Shown: positions 7,832 through 15,525, numbered from the stretch's first letter. The stretch: 56,575 nucleotides of DNA from Pseudomonadota bacterium (GCA_005804885.1 SYOX01000420.1:1-56575), one strand, 5' to 3'. Notes: generated by a model not told the origin, from the sequence alone. A program made the numbers and translations.

Positions 7832-9739
7832 TCAGAGCCAGGAGGTCGACACCATCATGGGGGCCTGGTGGCCCTGGCTGGCGGCGCTGAGCAGCGCGCC
7901 GGCCCTGTCGTTGAAGGGGTTGAAGGCCAGCGCCGTCCGGGCCTGCTCGCAGGCCTCCTGCTCGTCGCCGCCGTCCAGGTAGATCTGCCCCAGGAAGACG
8001 TAGCCCTCGTCCAGCAGCGGGTTGGCGCTGATGGCCCGCGTGATGTGGCGCCGGGCCTCCTCCAGCTGCTCGGCCGTCTCCGCGAAGCGGTACATCGACC
8101 AGCCCTGGTACATCTCGTAGGTCGCCTCGTGCGGGTTGAGCTGCGCCGCGCGGGTGAAGTACCGGCACGCGCTGCGCGGCTCCGCATCCAGCATGCTCAT
8201 CCCCGCCACGAAGGCGTCCTCGGCGCTCAAGAAGCGATCCCTGTCGCCCTGCCCCTGATCGCGCCCCGAGCCCTCCTCGTAGGTCGACCGCCGCGCCGGA
8301 TCCGTCAGCGTCTCCGCTGCCACCCGCAGCTTCGTCCGGATCTCCTTGAGCGCGTGCGACAGCCGCGCCTCCCCCAACAGCGGCCTGAAGCGCGCCGCCG
8401 AGTAGATCTCGAGCTGCTCGTCGCGCGCCACAAGGATCTCGTCCACCCCCGCCTCCTCGCCCACGCCCAGCGCCTCGAAGTGGTCCGCGCTCGTCAACCG
8501 CAGGTAGGACCGCCAGAGCCGCTCGCTGAGCGCGCTCGGCGTCTCCCGCTCGTCCTCCTCCTCGACGGCCTCGTCCACGCTCAAGGGATCGTCCTCACCC
8601 CACATCGGCCAGCTCTGCGCCGCCGTCGCCACCACCGAGGGCAGCTCCGCCGCCTCCTGAGCGATCAAGAGGTAACCGAGCGCCTCCAAGGCCAGAAAGC
8701 TCCCCAGCGCCCTCTCCCTGTCCCAACCCAGCGCGTCGGCCAGCACCTCCAGCCTCACCGGCGCCCCCATCAACCCCTGCGCCTCGACCCCAAGCCACTC
8801 GTCCGCCGCCGCCGACATCGTCGTGGCCGCACACGAGCGCACGCCGAAGCACCCCGACATCGCACCCCAGGCCGACGCCACGTCCTCCTTGACGATGAAC
8901 CGACACCGACCCTCCACCAGCAACTCCACCGGGTTGAACCAGAAGCGCGTCACACGATGCAGCGGCTCCTCGCCCGCCTGAAGCGACCACTGACCGTCTG
9001 CCCAGGCGAAGGCGTTGATCATCTTCTCCCGGATCTGCTCGCGCAGCTGCAGGAAGAGCGTCTCGTGGCTCAAGACCCCGATCTTGACCAGCGCCTCGCC
9101 CTGGCGGATGCCCTCGCGCTGCTGGATCTTGCGCGCCCAGTTGTACTCGATCTCCGTGATCAGGCCCTTGCGCAGCAACATCTGGCCGAAGTTCTCCGAG
9201 AAGATCGAGCTGGAGCAGTAGACCGGCTGGCCCCGATCCAGGTAGATCGTCTTGGTCGTCCCCACCCGCTCCAACTCCAGCAGGCCCGTGAAGCCCGCCG
9301 CGCAGCAGGCCGCCAGCAGCTCCTCCAGGCCGATCTCCTCCAGCGAGCCCGACGACGGCAGCGGCCCCGGAGCCGACGCCCGCCCCGCCGCGCCGACCAC
9401 CCGCGAGAGCGCCTTGGCCTCGAAGCTGCCGCACGCCGCGAAGGGCGCCACGCCCTGGACCTGCGCCAGCGCTCGCCCCTCGATCCCCGAGCCGCACACG
9501 AACACCGCCGGGCAGCGCACGCCGCCGAGCCGCAGCCAGCGGACCGCCTCGACCGCCGAGGCCCCGCTCAAGGGCCCCTCGACCACGATGACCGCAGGTG
9601 GCGACCCCTCGCAGGCCGCGCCGAGCCCCCGGGCGCTCTCGACGATCTGGGCCTCGAAGCCCGCCTCCGACACCCATCGCGCGGCTGCTTCGCTGCGCGC
9701 ACGATCTTCGAGGTGGATGATTGCTCTGGCCTTGATCAT
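7832..9739 (-). CDS. Pseudo-receiver + DUF4388 (PATAN) + J-like + TPR signalling protein
   Basis: The protein has 635 residues. The first ~120 look like a response-regulator receiver (MIKARAIIHLEDRARSEAAA), but the position of the phosphate-accepting Asp reads VIVVEGPL, so it is probably not phosphorylated. Residues ~130-265 form a DUF4388/PATAN module (GLEELLAACCAAGFTGLLEL ... GQPVYCSSS). Residues ~415-495 resemble a DnaJ-like helical hairpin (LTDPARRSTYEEGSG). The end (~510-625) holds TPR repeats (ACRYFTRAAQLNPHEATYEM, RAISANPLLDEGYVFLGQIY). The set is typical of myxobacterial motility and signalling scaffolds. The gene is divergent from mtnB, with 131 bp between them. The exact pathway cannot be told. 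Confidence 0.75.
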   Translation of the reverse strand: MIKARAIIHLEDRARSEAAARWVSEAGFEAQIVESARGLGAACEGSPPAVIVVEGPLSGASAVEAVRWLRLGGVRCPAVFVCGSGIEGRALAQVQGVAPFAACGSFEAKALSRVVGAAGRASAPGPLPSSGSLEEIGLEELLAACCAAGFTGLLELERVGTTKTIYLDRGQPVYCSSSIFSENFGQMLLRKGLITEIEYNWARKIQQREGIRQGEALVKIGVLSHETLFLQLREQIREKMINAFAWADGQWSLQAGEEPLHRVTRFWFNPVELLVEGRCRFIVKEDVASAWGAMSGCFGVRSCAATTMSAAADEWLGVEAQGLMGAPVRLEVLADALGWDRERALGSFLALEALGYLLIAQEAAELPSVVATAAQSWPMWGEDDPLSVDEAVEEEDERETPSALSERLWRSYLRLTSADHFEALGVGEEAGVDEILVARDEQLEIYSAARFRPLLGEARLSHALKEIRTKLRVAAETLTDPARRSTYEEGSGRDQGQGDRDRFLSAEDAFVAGMSMLDAEPRSACRYFTRAAQLNPHEATYEMYQGWSMYRFAETAEQLEEARRHITRAISANPLLDEGYVFLGQIYLDGGDEQEACEQARTALAFNPFNDRAGALLSAASQGHQAPMMVSTSWL

Positions 9740-9870
9740 TGTGCTGCCCTCAATATGTCATGCGGCGAGCCGCTCGCCCCGTCGACGGATATGCTCGTTG
9801 TGGTTTATCGACATTGACCCGGCGAGGCTTGAATCGGAGAGCGCCGCGCTCGCAATTTGAGGTCTGGACC

Positions 9871-10563
9871 TTGGACAGCATCCGATCCTGCGCGGGCGAT
9901 CCGCGCCTCGAACCCGTAGCGGCCCAGCTCATCGAGGCCGCCGCCGCCCTCTGCGCCCGCGGCTGGATGCTCGGCACCAGCGGCAGCGTCTCGGCGCGCC
10001 TGGGCCGCGACCCCCTCCAGATCGCCGTGACCGTCAGCGGCAAGGACAAGGGGCAGCTGTCGACCGCCGATCTGCTCTGCGTCACAGACGACGGCGCGGT
10101 CTTCGACACCCTCGGCGACCCACGGGCCTCCAGCGAGTCCCTCTTCGCGGGGGTGCCCAGGCCCTCGGGCGAGACCCTCGTCCACGAGGCCGTCTACCGG
10201 CGCTTCCCCGAGGCCGGGGCGGTCATGCACGTCCACTCGGTCGACAACACGCTGGCCAGCTTCCTCGTCGAGCCCGGCGCCCGGCTGCCCTTCGGCGATC
10301 TGGAGATGATCAAGGGGCTTGGGCGCTGGCAGGCCGGGGAGGTCGTCTCGATCCCCGTGGTCGAGAACCTGCGCGACATCCCGGCGCTGGCCCGCGCCGT
10401 GGCCGCCGCGGCCGATCCTGAGGTGCCCGGCGTCCTCGTGCGCGGCCACGGCACCTACGTCTGGGGGCCAGACGTCGAGCGCGCCCGCCGCCACACCGAG
10501 ATCCTCGAGTTCCTGCTCTCGTTCGAGATCAAGGCCAGGATGCTGGGTCTGGCGGGCTTGTAA
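9871..10563 (+). CDS. mtnB: Methylthioribulose-1-phosphate dehydratase-like class II aldolase
   Basis: The 230-residue protein of the class II aldolase/adducin fold has the MtnB signatures: GWMLGTSGSVSARL, VHEAVYRRFPEAGAV, LEMIKGL, SIPVVENLRD and LVRGHGTYVWG. The zinc ligands are probably H120, H122 (HVHS) and H193. MtnB dehydrates methylthioribulose 1-phosphate in the cytosolic methionine salvage pathway. The family also includes aldolases of the 5'-deoxyadenosine/MTA DHAP shunt, and these cannot be separated from MtnB by eye. The first plausible start is TTG at 9871, with GAGGT about 8 nt upstream; the frame is open back to 9739 but upstream codons show no homology. A class I FBP aldolase gene follows after 92 bp. 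Confidence 0.85.
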   Translation: MDSIRSCAGDPRLEPVAAQLIEAAAALCARGWMLGTSGSVSARLGRDPLQIAVTVSGKDKGQLSTADLLCVTDDGAVFDTLGDPRASSESLFAGVPRPSGETLVHEAVYRRFPEAGAVMHVHSVDNTLASFLVEPGARLPFGDLEMIKGLGRWQAGEVVSIPVVENLRDIPALARAVAAAADPEVPGVLVRGHGTYVWGPDVERARRHTEILEFLLSFEIKARMLGLAGL

Positions 10564-10614
10564 TCCCAGGCGACCTTGCGATAAACACGTCGCCACGGGT
10601 TCGAGAAGATCACG

Positions 10615-10637
10615 CGCCGCAGTGGAAAATTGCGGCG
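10615..10637 (+). other. Small hairpin between mtnB and fbaB
   Basis: CGCCGCA and TGCGGCG form a 7-bp stem with an A-rich 9-nt loop, ending 18 nt before the fbaB start. It could be a leader hairpin. There is no U-run, so termination is doubtful. Confidence 0.3.
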
Positions 10638-10655
10638 TTCATCGAGGCGAGGAAG

Positions 10656-11726
10656 ATGAGCAACAACCGTATCGTCGAGCTTCTGGGCGCGGAGGCCGAT
10701 AGCCTCCTGAGCCATACGTGCACCACCATCCCGAAGGAGAGCCTGCATCTGCCCAGCGGCGATTGGGTCAGCCGGATCTTCGGCCCCTCGGATCGCAACA
10801 TCCGGACTCTGCGCTCTCTGGAGCAGATCTACGGCACGGGTCGGCTGGCCGGCACCGGCTACCTGTCCATCCTGCCCGTCGATCAGGGCATCGAGCACTC
10901 CGCCGGCGCCTCCTTCGCGCCCAACCCGGCCTACTTCGATCCCGAGAACATCGTCAAGCTGGCCATCGAGGGCGGCTGCAACGCGGTGGCGACCACCTAC
11001 GGCGTCCTGGCGATGGTCGCCCGCCGCTACGCTCATAAGATCCCGTTGATCCTCAAGTTCAACCACAACGAGCTGCTCACCTACCCGAACCTGGCCGAGC
11101 AGAAGATCTTCGCCAGCATCGATCAGGCCTTCGAGATGGGCTGCGCCGGCGTGGGCGCGACGATCTACTTCGGCTCCGAGGACTCGGGCCGGCAGATCAT
11201 CGAGGTCAGCCAGGCCTTCGAGCGCGCCCACGAGCTGGGCATGGCCACCATCCTGTGGTGCTACCTGCGCAATGACGCCTTCAAGACCGCCGACAAGGAC
11301 TTCCACGTCGCGGCCGACCTCACCAGCCAGGCCAACCACCTCGGGGTCACCATCGGCGCCGACATCATCAAGCAGAAGCTGCCCGAGAACCACGGCGGCT
11401 ACAAGGCGCTGCGCAGCGGCGACAGCTCCTACGGCAAGCTCGACGATCGCATGTACACCCAGCTGTGCTCCGATCACCCCATCGATCTGGTCCGCGACCA
11501 GGTCGCCACCTGCGACCTGGGCCGCAACGGCCTGATCAACTCCGGCGGGGCCTCCGGCAAGAACGATCTGGCCCAGGCCGTCCGCACCGCCGTCATCAAC
11601 CAGCGCGGCGGCGGCATGGGGCTGATCTCGGGCCGCAAGGCCTTCCAGAAGCCGCTGGCCGGCGGCGTCGAGATCCTCAACGCCATCCAGGACGTCTACC
11701 TCTCGGACGCCATCACCGTCGCCTGA
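10656..11726 (+). CDS. fbaB: Class I (FbaB-type) fructose-bisphosphate aldolase
   Basis: The 356-residue protein matches the archaeal-type class I aldolase family, with YLSILPVDQGIEHSAGASFA near residue 70 and the Schiff-base region GADIIKQKLPENHGGYKALR, whose lysine (K in ADIIKQK) is the expected catalytic residue. It also has PLILKFNHNELLTYP and the phosphate-binding GGASGKNDL/ISGRKAFQKP loops. The enzyme cleaves fructose 1,6-bisphosphate to DHAP and glyceraldehyde 3-phosphate without metal. GAGGCGAGGAAG precedes the ATG. Co-orientation with mtnB raises the possibility of a link to sugar-phosphate salvage, but glycolysis/gluconeogenesis is the default role. The stop codon is the first part of a 26-bp triple repeat. 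Confidence 0.92.
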   Translation: MSNNRIVELLGAEADSLLSHTCTTIPKESLHLPSGDWVSRIFGPSDRNIRTLRSLEQIYGTGRLAGTGYLSILPVDQGIEHSAGASFAPNPAYFDPENIVKLAIEGGCNAVATTYGVLAMVARRYAHKIPLILKFNHNELLTYPNLAEQKIFASIDQAFEMGCAGVGATIYFGSEDSGRQIIEVSQAFERAHELGMATILWCYLRNDAFKTADKDFHVAADLTSQANHLGVTIGADIIKQKLPENHGGYKALRSGDSSYGKLDDRMYTQLCSDHPIDLVRDQVATCDLGRNGLINSGGASGKNDLAQAVRTAVINQRGGGMGLISGRKAFQKPLAGGVEILNAIQDVYLSDAITVA

Positions 11727-11798
11727 TCCCGCCGATCATCTCGCCCGCCTGATCCCGCCGATCATCTCGCCCGCCTGATCCCGCCGATCATCTCGCCC
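11721..11798 (+). repeat. Three exact tandem copies of a 26-bp unit starting at the fbaB stop
   Basis: The unit GCCTGATCCCGCCGATCATC plus TCGCCC repeats at 11721-11746, 11747-11772 and 11773-11798 without a mismatch. The first copy includes the last sense codon and TGA stop of fbaB. Confidence 0.97.
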
Positions 11799-11915
11799 AG
11801 GTGATCGTGCCTGCGATCCTCCGCCTGCTCCTTCTTCAGCCCGTCGCTCGCCTTCCTGCTCGCCTTGGCGTCGACGGGCCGCTCTGCCCTTGTCCCTGGG
11901 CGCGGCCCGGGGATC

Positions 11916-11996
11916 ATACGGAACCACGCTCAAGCCACTTACACTTTGGGCCACCTGGAAGCCCAAGATGAAAGTGCTTCAAACGTGGTTCCGTAT
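11916..11996. repeat. 81-bp imperfect palindrome between convergent genes (element A)
   Basis: A perfect 13-bp terminal inverted repeat (ATACGGAACCACG at 11916-11928, CGTGGTTCCGTAT at 11984-11996) encloses a second inner pairing (CTTTGGGC against GCCCAAG). The whole left arm of about 34 nt matches the complement of the right arm at roughly two positions in three. It lies between fbaB (+) and mec (-) and could end transcription from both sides, or be a small mobile palindrome. Its left end resembles that of element B (26175). Confidence 0.75.
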
Positions 11997-12036
11997 CAGG
12001 TCGGGGTGATAAGCCGGGCGGTGGCCGCTGGGGGGA

Positions 12037-12141
12037 GTGCGCTTGTTCTTGAGCGCGGCGTGGGGATCAGGAGAGCGAGGCCGCCGATATCGACGACCTG
12101 GCCGCGCGTGCGCTTGTTCTTGAGCGCGGCGTGCGGATCAG
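12037..12141. repeat. 34-bp direct repeat, one copy covering the mec stop codon
   Basis: GTGCGCTTGTTCTTGAGCGC plus GGCGTGsGGATCAG occurs at 12037-12070 and 12108-12141 with one mismatch and a period of 71 bp. The second copy contains the mec stop (TCA at 12138-12140 on the plus strand). Confidence 0.95.
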
Positions 12142-12602
12142 CGCAGGGCGGTCAGGTCGTAGACCTCGGCGGCGTCGAAGCGGCCGGAGTCGCCGTTGAA
12201 GCGAAAGGCGGTGGCGCGGTCGGCGGCGCCGGCGCGGACGGAGACGACGAGGTAGTCGCAGCCGGGCCACAGGGGCAGGCCGTCCTGGCCGACGGCCTGG
12301 AGGTGGTCCTCGTCGGAGAAGTAGTCGCCGACGTCGCAGTGGGAGTGGAAGATGGCTCTGAGGCGCTCGCCGCGGCGCTCGGCGCGGGCGATCTCCAGGG
12401 TGTTGATCATGTAGAAGGTGCGGGCGGTGCGGGGCCAGGCGACGGGGTCGAGGGCGTGGTAGCGGTTGGCCAGGTTGTCGGCGGGCTGGACGCGCAGGAG
12501 GCCGTCGGGGTCCTGGAGGATGAGGCCGCAGGCCTCGTCGGGGTGGGCCGGCTCGACGTGCCGGATGATGTCCTTGAGCAGGGCGTCGCTGAGTCTGGTC
12601 AT
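12138..12602 (-). CDS. mec: JAB1/MPN (JAMM) metalloprotease, Mec+-like CysO-cysteine hydrolase
   Basis: The 154-residue protein has the complete JAMM zinc site: E23 (PDEACGL), H86 and H88 (FHSHCD), and S96/D99 (YFSDED). In Mycobacterium tuberculosis, Mec+ (Rv1334) releases cysteine from the C-terminus of the carrier protein CysO after CysM has loaded it. Here the gene directly follows cysM (8-bp gap) and cysO in one transcription unit, which makes the same job likely. The start at 12602 is chosen because the conserved fold begins there; the frame continues upstream inside cysM without meaning. It is the last gene of the operon, and its 3' end is duplicated downstream. Confidence 0.88.
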   Translation of the reverse strand: MTRLSDALLKDIIRHVEPAHPDEACGLILQDPDGLLRVQPADNLANRYHALDPVAWPRTARTFYMINTLEIARAERRGERLRAIFHSHCDVGDYFSDEDHLQAVGQDGLPLWPGCDYLVVSVRAGAADRATAFRFNGDSGRFDAAEVYDLTALR

Positions 12603-12610
12603 GGCGTCTT

Positions 12611-13543
12611 TCAGTGGTTGTAGCGGTCGGCGTGGTCGGGCAGCAGCGCCACGACGACGCCGCGCTCCAGGGTCCGGGCGAGGTCGAGGGCGGCGGCCAG
12701 GGCGGCGCCGCTGGACTGGCCGACGAAGAGGCCCTCTTCGCGGGCGAGCCGCTCGGTCATGCTCCAACCGGCCTCGGTGGTCACGCGCACGAGGGCGTCG
12801 AGCTCCTCGGGGCGGTAGATGGGCGGGACGATGGAGGAGGCCATGTGCTTGAGGCCTTCGAGGCCATGGAAGGCGTCGTCGGGCTCGACGCCGATGATCT
12901 TGATGTCGGGGTTGTAGATCCTGAGGCGGCGGCCGGGGCCCATGATGGTGCCGGTGGTGCCCAGCCCGGCGACGAAGTGCGTGATGCGGCCGGCGGTGGC
13001 CTCCCAGAGCTCAGGGCCCGTGGTGAGGTAGTGGGCCCTGGGGTTGGAGGTGTTGGAGTACTGGTCGGGGTAGAAGTACCTGGGGTTGCTGGACTTCTGG
13101 TCCTCTTCGACGATCTGTCGGACGAGGCGGATGGCGCCGTCGGACTGCTCCAGGGGGTCGCTGTAGATGATGTGGGTGCCGAAGGCCTCGGCGATGTCCT
13201 TGCGGGCCTGGGAGACGTTGGAGGGCATGACGAGGTGGATGCGGTAGCCGAGGGCGGCGCCGATCATGGCGTAGGCCACGCCGGTGTTGCCGCTGGTGGA
13301 GTCGATGAGGATCTTGTCGCGGGTCAGGCGCCCGTCGGCGATGGCGTCGCGGATCATCTGCCAGGCGGCGCGGTCTTTGACCGAGCCGCCGGGGTTGAAG
13401 TACTCCAGCTTGGCAAAGAGCTCGACGCCGTCGGGCAGGCCGCGCTCGATGGCGCGCACCCGCACCAGGGGCGTGTTGCCGATCAGGTCGACGATGGAGC
13501 GCACGCGACGGCTGGATCGCCGATGTGCCAGGACGTGTTTCAT
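12611..13543 (-). CDS. cysM: CysM-type cysteine synthase (PLP fold type II)
   Basis: The 310-residue protein has the PLP lysine K56 in NPGGSVKDRAAW, the phosphate-binding loop TSGNTG (83-88), a glycine loop GLGTTGTI and a C-terminal GQSSGAALAAAL block. In the CysO pathway CysM uses O-phosphoserine and the thiocarboxylate of CysO to make a CysO-cysteine adduct, which suits the neighbours cysO (9 bp upstream) and mec (8 bp downstream). From sequence alone O-acetylserine as the acceptor substrate cannot be excluded. GAAGGGG precedes the ATG. The cysteine product matters for protection and methionine synthesis in the cytosol. Confidence 0.92.
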   Translation of the reverse strand: MKHVLAHRRSSRRVRSIVDLIGNTPLVRVRAIERGLPDGVELFAKLEYFNPGGSVKDRAAWQMIRDAIADGRLTRDKILIDSTSGNTGVAYAMIGAALGYRIHLVMPSNVSQARKDIAEAFGTHIIYSDPLEQSDGAIRLVRQIVEEDQKSSNPRYFYPDQYSNTSNPRAHYLTTGPELWEATAGRITHFVAGLGTTGTIMGPGRRLRIYNPDIKIIGVEPDDAFHGLEGLKHMASSIVPPIYRPEELDALVRVTTEAGWSMTERLAREEGLFVGQSSGAALAAALDLARTLERGVVVALLPDHADRYNH

Positions 13544-13552
13544 GGGGCCCCT

Positions 13553-13828
13553 TCAGCCGCCGGCGATGGCGGGGACGATGGAGACCTCGTCGCCCTGCTT
13601 CAGGGCGGTGTCGAGGTTGTCCAGGAAGCGGATGTCCTCGTCGTTGGCGAAGATGTTGACGAAGCGGCGCACCTTGCCGGTGTCGTCACAGACGCGGTCC
13701 TTGATGCCGGGGTGGCCCGCTTCGAGGTTGTCGAGGAGCTGGGCGATGTTGGCGGCGTCGATCTCGACGGTCTCCAGGCCGCCGGTGTACTTGCGCAGGG
13801 GGGTGGGGATGTGGACCTTGACTGCCAT
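13553..13828 (-). CDS. cysO: CysO / MoaD-ThiS family sulfur carrier protein
   Basis: The 91-residue protein has the ubiquitin-like beta-grasp fold and the diagnostic C-terminal Gly-Gly (IVPAIAGG). Residues 1-20 (MAVKVHIPTPLRKYTGGLET) and the FVNIFANDEDIRFLDNLDT segment match MoaD/ThiS/CysO proteins. The C-terminal glycine would be adenylated and thiocarboxylated by a MoeB/MoeZ-like enzyme, which is not encoded in this window. It lies between the CysK-like gene and cysM with gaps of 10 and 9 bp, so it belongs to the cysteine operon. GAGAGG lies about 7 nt upstream of the ATG. Confidence 0.92.
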   Translation of the reverse strand: MAVKVHIPTPLRKYTGGLETVEIDAANIAQLLDNLEAGHPGIKDRVCDDTGKVRRFVNIFANDEDIRFLDNLDTALKQGDEVSIVPAIAGG

Positions 13829-13838
13829 CGATCGCCTC

Positions 13839-14810
13839 TCAGGGTTGGGGCTCCAGGTCGGTGCCTTCGGGGTTGCTCAGGGCGTCGCGCACCTCGGGGG
13901 GCTCGGCGCCGAAGTAGCGTTGTCCGCCGTCGATGGACAGCGCGACGATCGCTTGATCGGGGGGTATCCAGGCGGCCAGGCGCTGCGCGCCGATGACCGC
14001 CGAGGCGCCCTTGGGGCCAAGGAGCAGGCCGCAGGAGTGGGCCAGATCCCGGCGCGCGCGCCACGCGTCGAGCTCCTCGACGTCGATGAGGTCGGCGGCC
14101 ACGTCGCCCAGCGGGGACCACGAGATGGGCGTGGAGACGTCGTCGTAGAGGCTGGCGCGCTCTGCGGGGGCCTTGATCCGGGCGCCGACGACGATCAGCT
14201 CCGGGGTGTGCTTGCGCAGCTCGCGGGCGACGTGGCGCAGAGTGGCGCCGGTCGAGACGCTGGTCACGAAGGCGGCCAGAGTGTGGCCGGCCAGGGACTC
14301 CAGGATCTCGCGGGCGATGTGGTGGATGGCGTCGTAGAGGGCCTCGCGGCGGCCTGCGTCGATGAAGATCCGCCCGGCCTTCTCCTGGGCCCAGGCGGCG
14401 GCGGCGGCCACGGCGCCGTCGGTGCCCTCCTCGGCGGGGGTGCGCTTGAGGGTGCCGCCGGCCTCGACGACGAGGCGCAGCAGCCGATCGCTGGCGCCCT
14501 TGGGGTGGAAGACGGTCACGGGGTAGCCGCGCGCATTGCCGATCATCACCGCCGAGATGGCCGAGTTGGAGGCCCCGGCGATCACCAGCTCGTCGCCCCG
14601 CAGCAGCAGCCCGCTGGCGGCGGCGTTGTCGAGGATCTCAAGGACGGTCCGATCCCGGATCGAGCCGCCGGGGTTGTAGCCCTCGTGCTTGACGTAGATG
14701 CGCGGGCCGGCGCCACCGGGGATCTCGATCAGCGGCGTGTGGCCGATGAGGCTGGTGACGCCATGGGCCGCCGGCCAGACCTCGCGCGTGGCCCCGGTCA
14801 TGTCCGACAT
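13839..14810 (-). CDS. Cysteine synthase-like PLP-fold protein lacking the PLP lysine
   Basis: The 323-residue protein has the fold-type II cysteine synthase layout (SLIGHTPLIEI near residue 20, C-terminal VALSIDGGQRYFG). The Schiff-base motif reads NPGGSIRDRTV, so the catalytic Lys is Arg52 (codon CGG on the minus strand). The substrate loop normally reading TSGNTG is AGASNSA. It is therefore unlikely to do PLP chemistry and may be a regulatory or scaffold subunit for CysM, CysO or Mec. The start at 14810 has GGGCGAGG about 5 nt upstream; other in-frame starts are 14855 and 14801. It sits second in the operon, right after rrf2. Confidence 0.8.
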   Translation of the reverse strand: MSDMTGATREVWPAAHGVTSLIGHTPLIEIPGGAGPRIYVKHEGYNPGGSIRDRTVLEILDNAAASGLLLRGDELVIAGASNSAISAVMIGNARGYPVTVFHPKGASDRLLRLVVEAGGTLKRTPAEEGTDGAVAAAAAWAQEKAGRIFIDAGRREALYDAIHHIAREILESLAGHTLAAFVTSVSTGATLRHVARELRKHTPELIVVGARIKAPAERASLYDDVSTPISWSPLGDVAADLIDVEELDAWRARRDLAHSCGLLLGPKGASAVIGAQRLAAWIPPDQAIVALSIDGGQRYFGAEPPEVRDALSNPEGTDLEPQP

Positions 14811-14829
14811 CGAGCCTCGCCCTGGCCCA

Positions 14830-15294
14830 TCAGATGATGTAGATGAACCCATCAAACCCCTCTCGCTGCACCCCGGCCTGCTCGCCTCTGTCGACCAGAT
14901 CCTGGATCGTGACCCCGCGCAGCACCCCGTCGATACGGTCGGCCACCTCCTGCCAGATCTGCGCCGTGACGCACACGCTCGACGGCGAGCTGTGCGCCTC
15001 GACCTCCTCCCGCTCGCGGCAGAAGGACTCCTCGGTGGCCCCCTCCATCGCGCAGACGACGTCCTTGAGCGTGATCTTCGACGCCTCCCGCTTCAAGAAA
15101 TAGCCCCCCTTGGGGCCGCGCTTGCTGCCGACGAGCCCGGCCCGCTTGAGATCCTGGAAGATCTGCTCCAGAAAGCGCGGCGGGACGTTCTCCCCTCGGG
15201 CGATGTCGTCGATCTTCGAGGGGCTGTCGGCGCGGTGGTAGGCCATGTTGAACAAGGCCCTGACCGCGTACATGCTCTTGCTCGACAGCTTCAT
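14830..15294 (-). CDS. Rrf2-family transcription regulator (CymR/IscR-like)
   Basis: The 154-residue protein begins MKLSSKSMYAVRALFNMAYH and has the Rrf2 winged helix (VPPRFLEQIFQDLKRAGLV, then GSKRGPKGGYFLKRE). Three cysteines (C81, C92, C108) are spaced differently from the C-x5-C-x5-C cluster of IscR, so an iron-sulfur cluster is uncertain. Heading a cysteine operon, it resembles CymR, which represses cysteine genes and senses cysteine synthase state. The start at 15294 is the first codon of the conserved domain. A strong promoter (15378-15405) and an operator-like dyad (15338-15364) lie upstream, so it probably autoregulates the operon. Confidence 0.88.
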   Translation of the reverse strand: MKLSSKSMYAVRALFNMAYHRADSPSKIDDIARGENVPPRFLEQIFQDLKRAGLVGSKRGPKGGYFLKREASKITLKDVVCAMEGATEESFCREREEVEAHSSPSSVCVTAQIWQEVADRIDGVLRGVTIQDLVDRGEQAGVQREGFDGFIYII

Positions 15295-15337
15295 CCTCGA
15301 TCCCCGGCGCGCCTGGTCTGCATTCCCCATGGAGTCA

Positions 15338-15364
15338 CGCGAGAATTGATCTTCGATTCCCGCG
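15338..15364. promoter_or_regulatory. Operator-like dyad in the leader of the cysteine operon
   Basis: CGCGAGAATT, a 7-nt spacer and GATTCCCGCG form an imperfect inverted repeat (8 of 10 positions pair). It lies just downstream of the predicted transcription start for the rrf2 operon and is a natural target for the Rrf2 protein. The assignment is inferred from position and symmetry. Confidence 0.45.
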
Positions 15365-15377
15365 CTGGCAATGAGAG

Positions 15378-15405
15378 ATTATAGGGCGCGCGCCCGGACT
15401 GGCAA
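15378..15405 (-). promoter_or_regulatory. Sigma70 promoter for the rrf2-cysteine operon
   Basis: On the minus strand TTGCCA (15405-15400), a 16-bp spacer and a perfect TATAAT (15383-15378) are seen. The start of transcription should be near 15371, leaving a leader of about 77 nt before rrf2. It is the best consensus promoter in the window. Confidence 0.7.
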
Positions 15406-15525
15406 GGCCAGAATGTGTCGGCGCGGCTTTTCGGCCTGCGGCGCTTTGCAAGCGGAGGGGCAATGGTTAAGCTCCCGTGGCTTTTCGCCGCGCGATCCCC
15501 TCAGCGTCGGCCTTGATGAGAGGAG

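Noticed and set aside
11721..11798. Possible CRISPR-like array
   Set aside because: The three 26-bp units are directly adjacent with no spacers; it is a simple tandem repeat.
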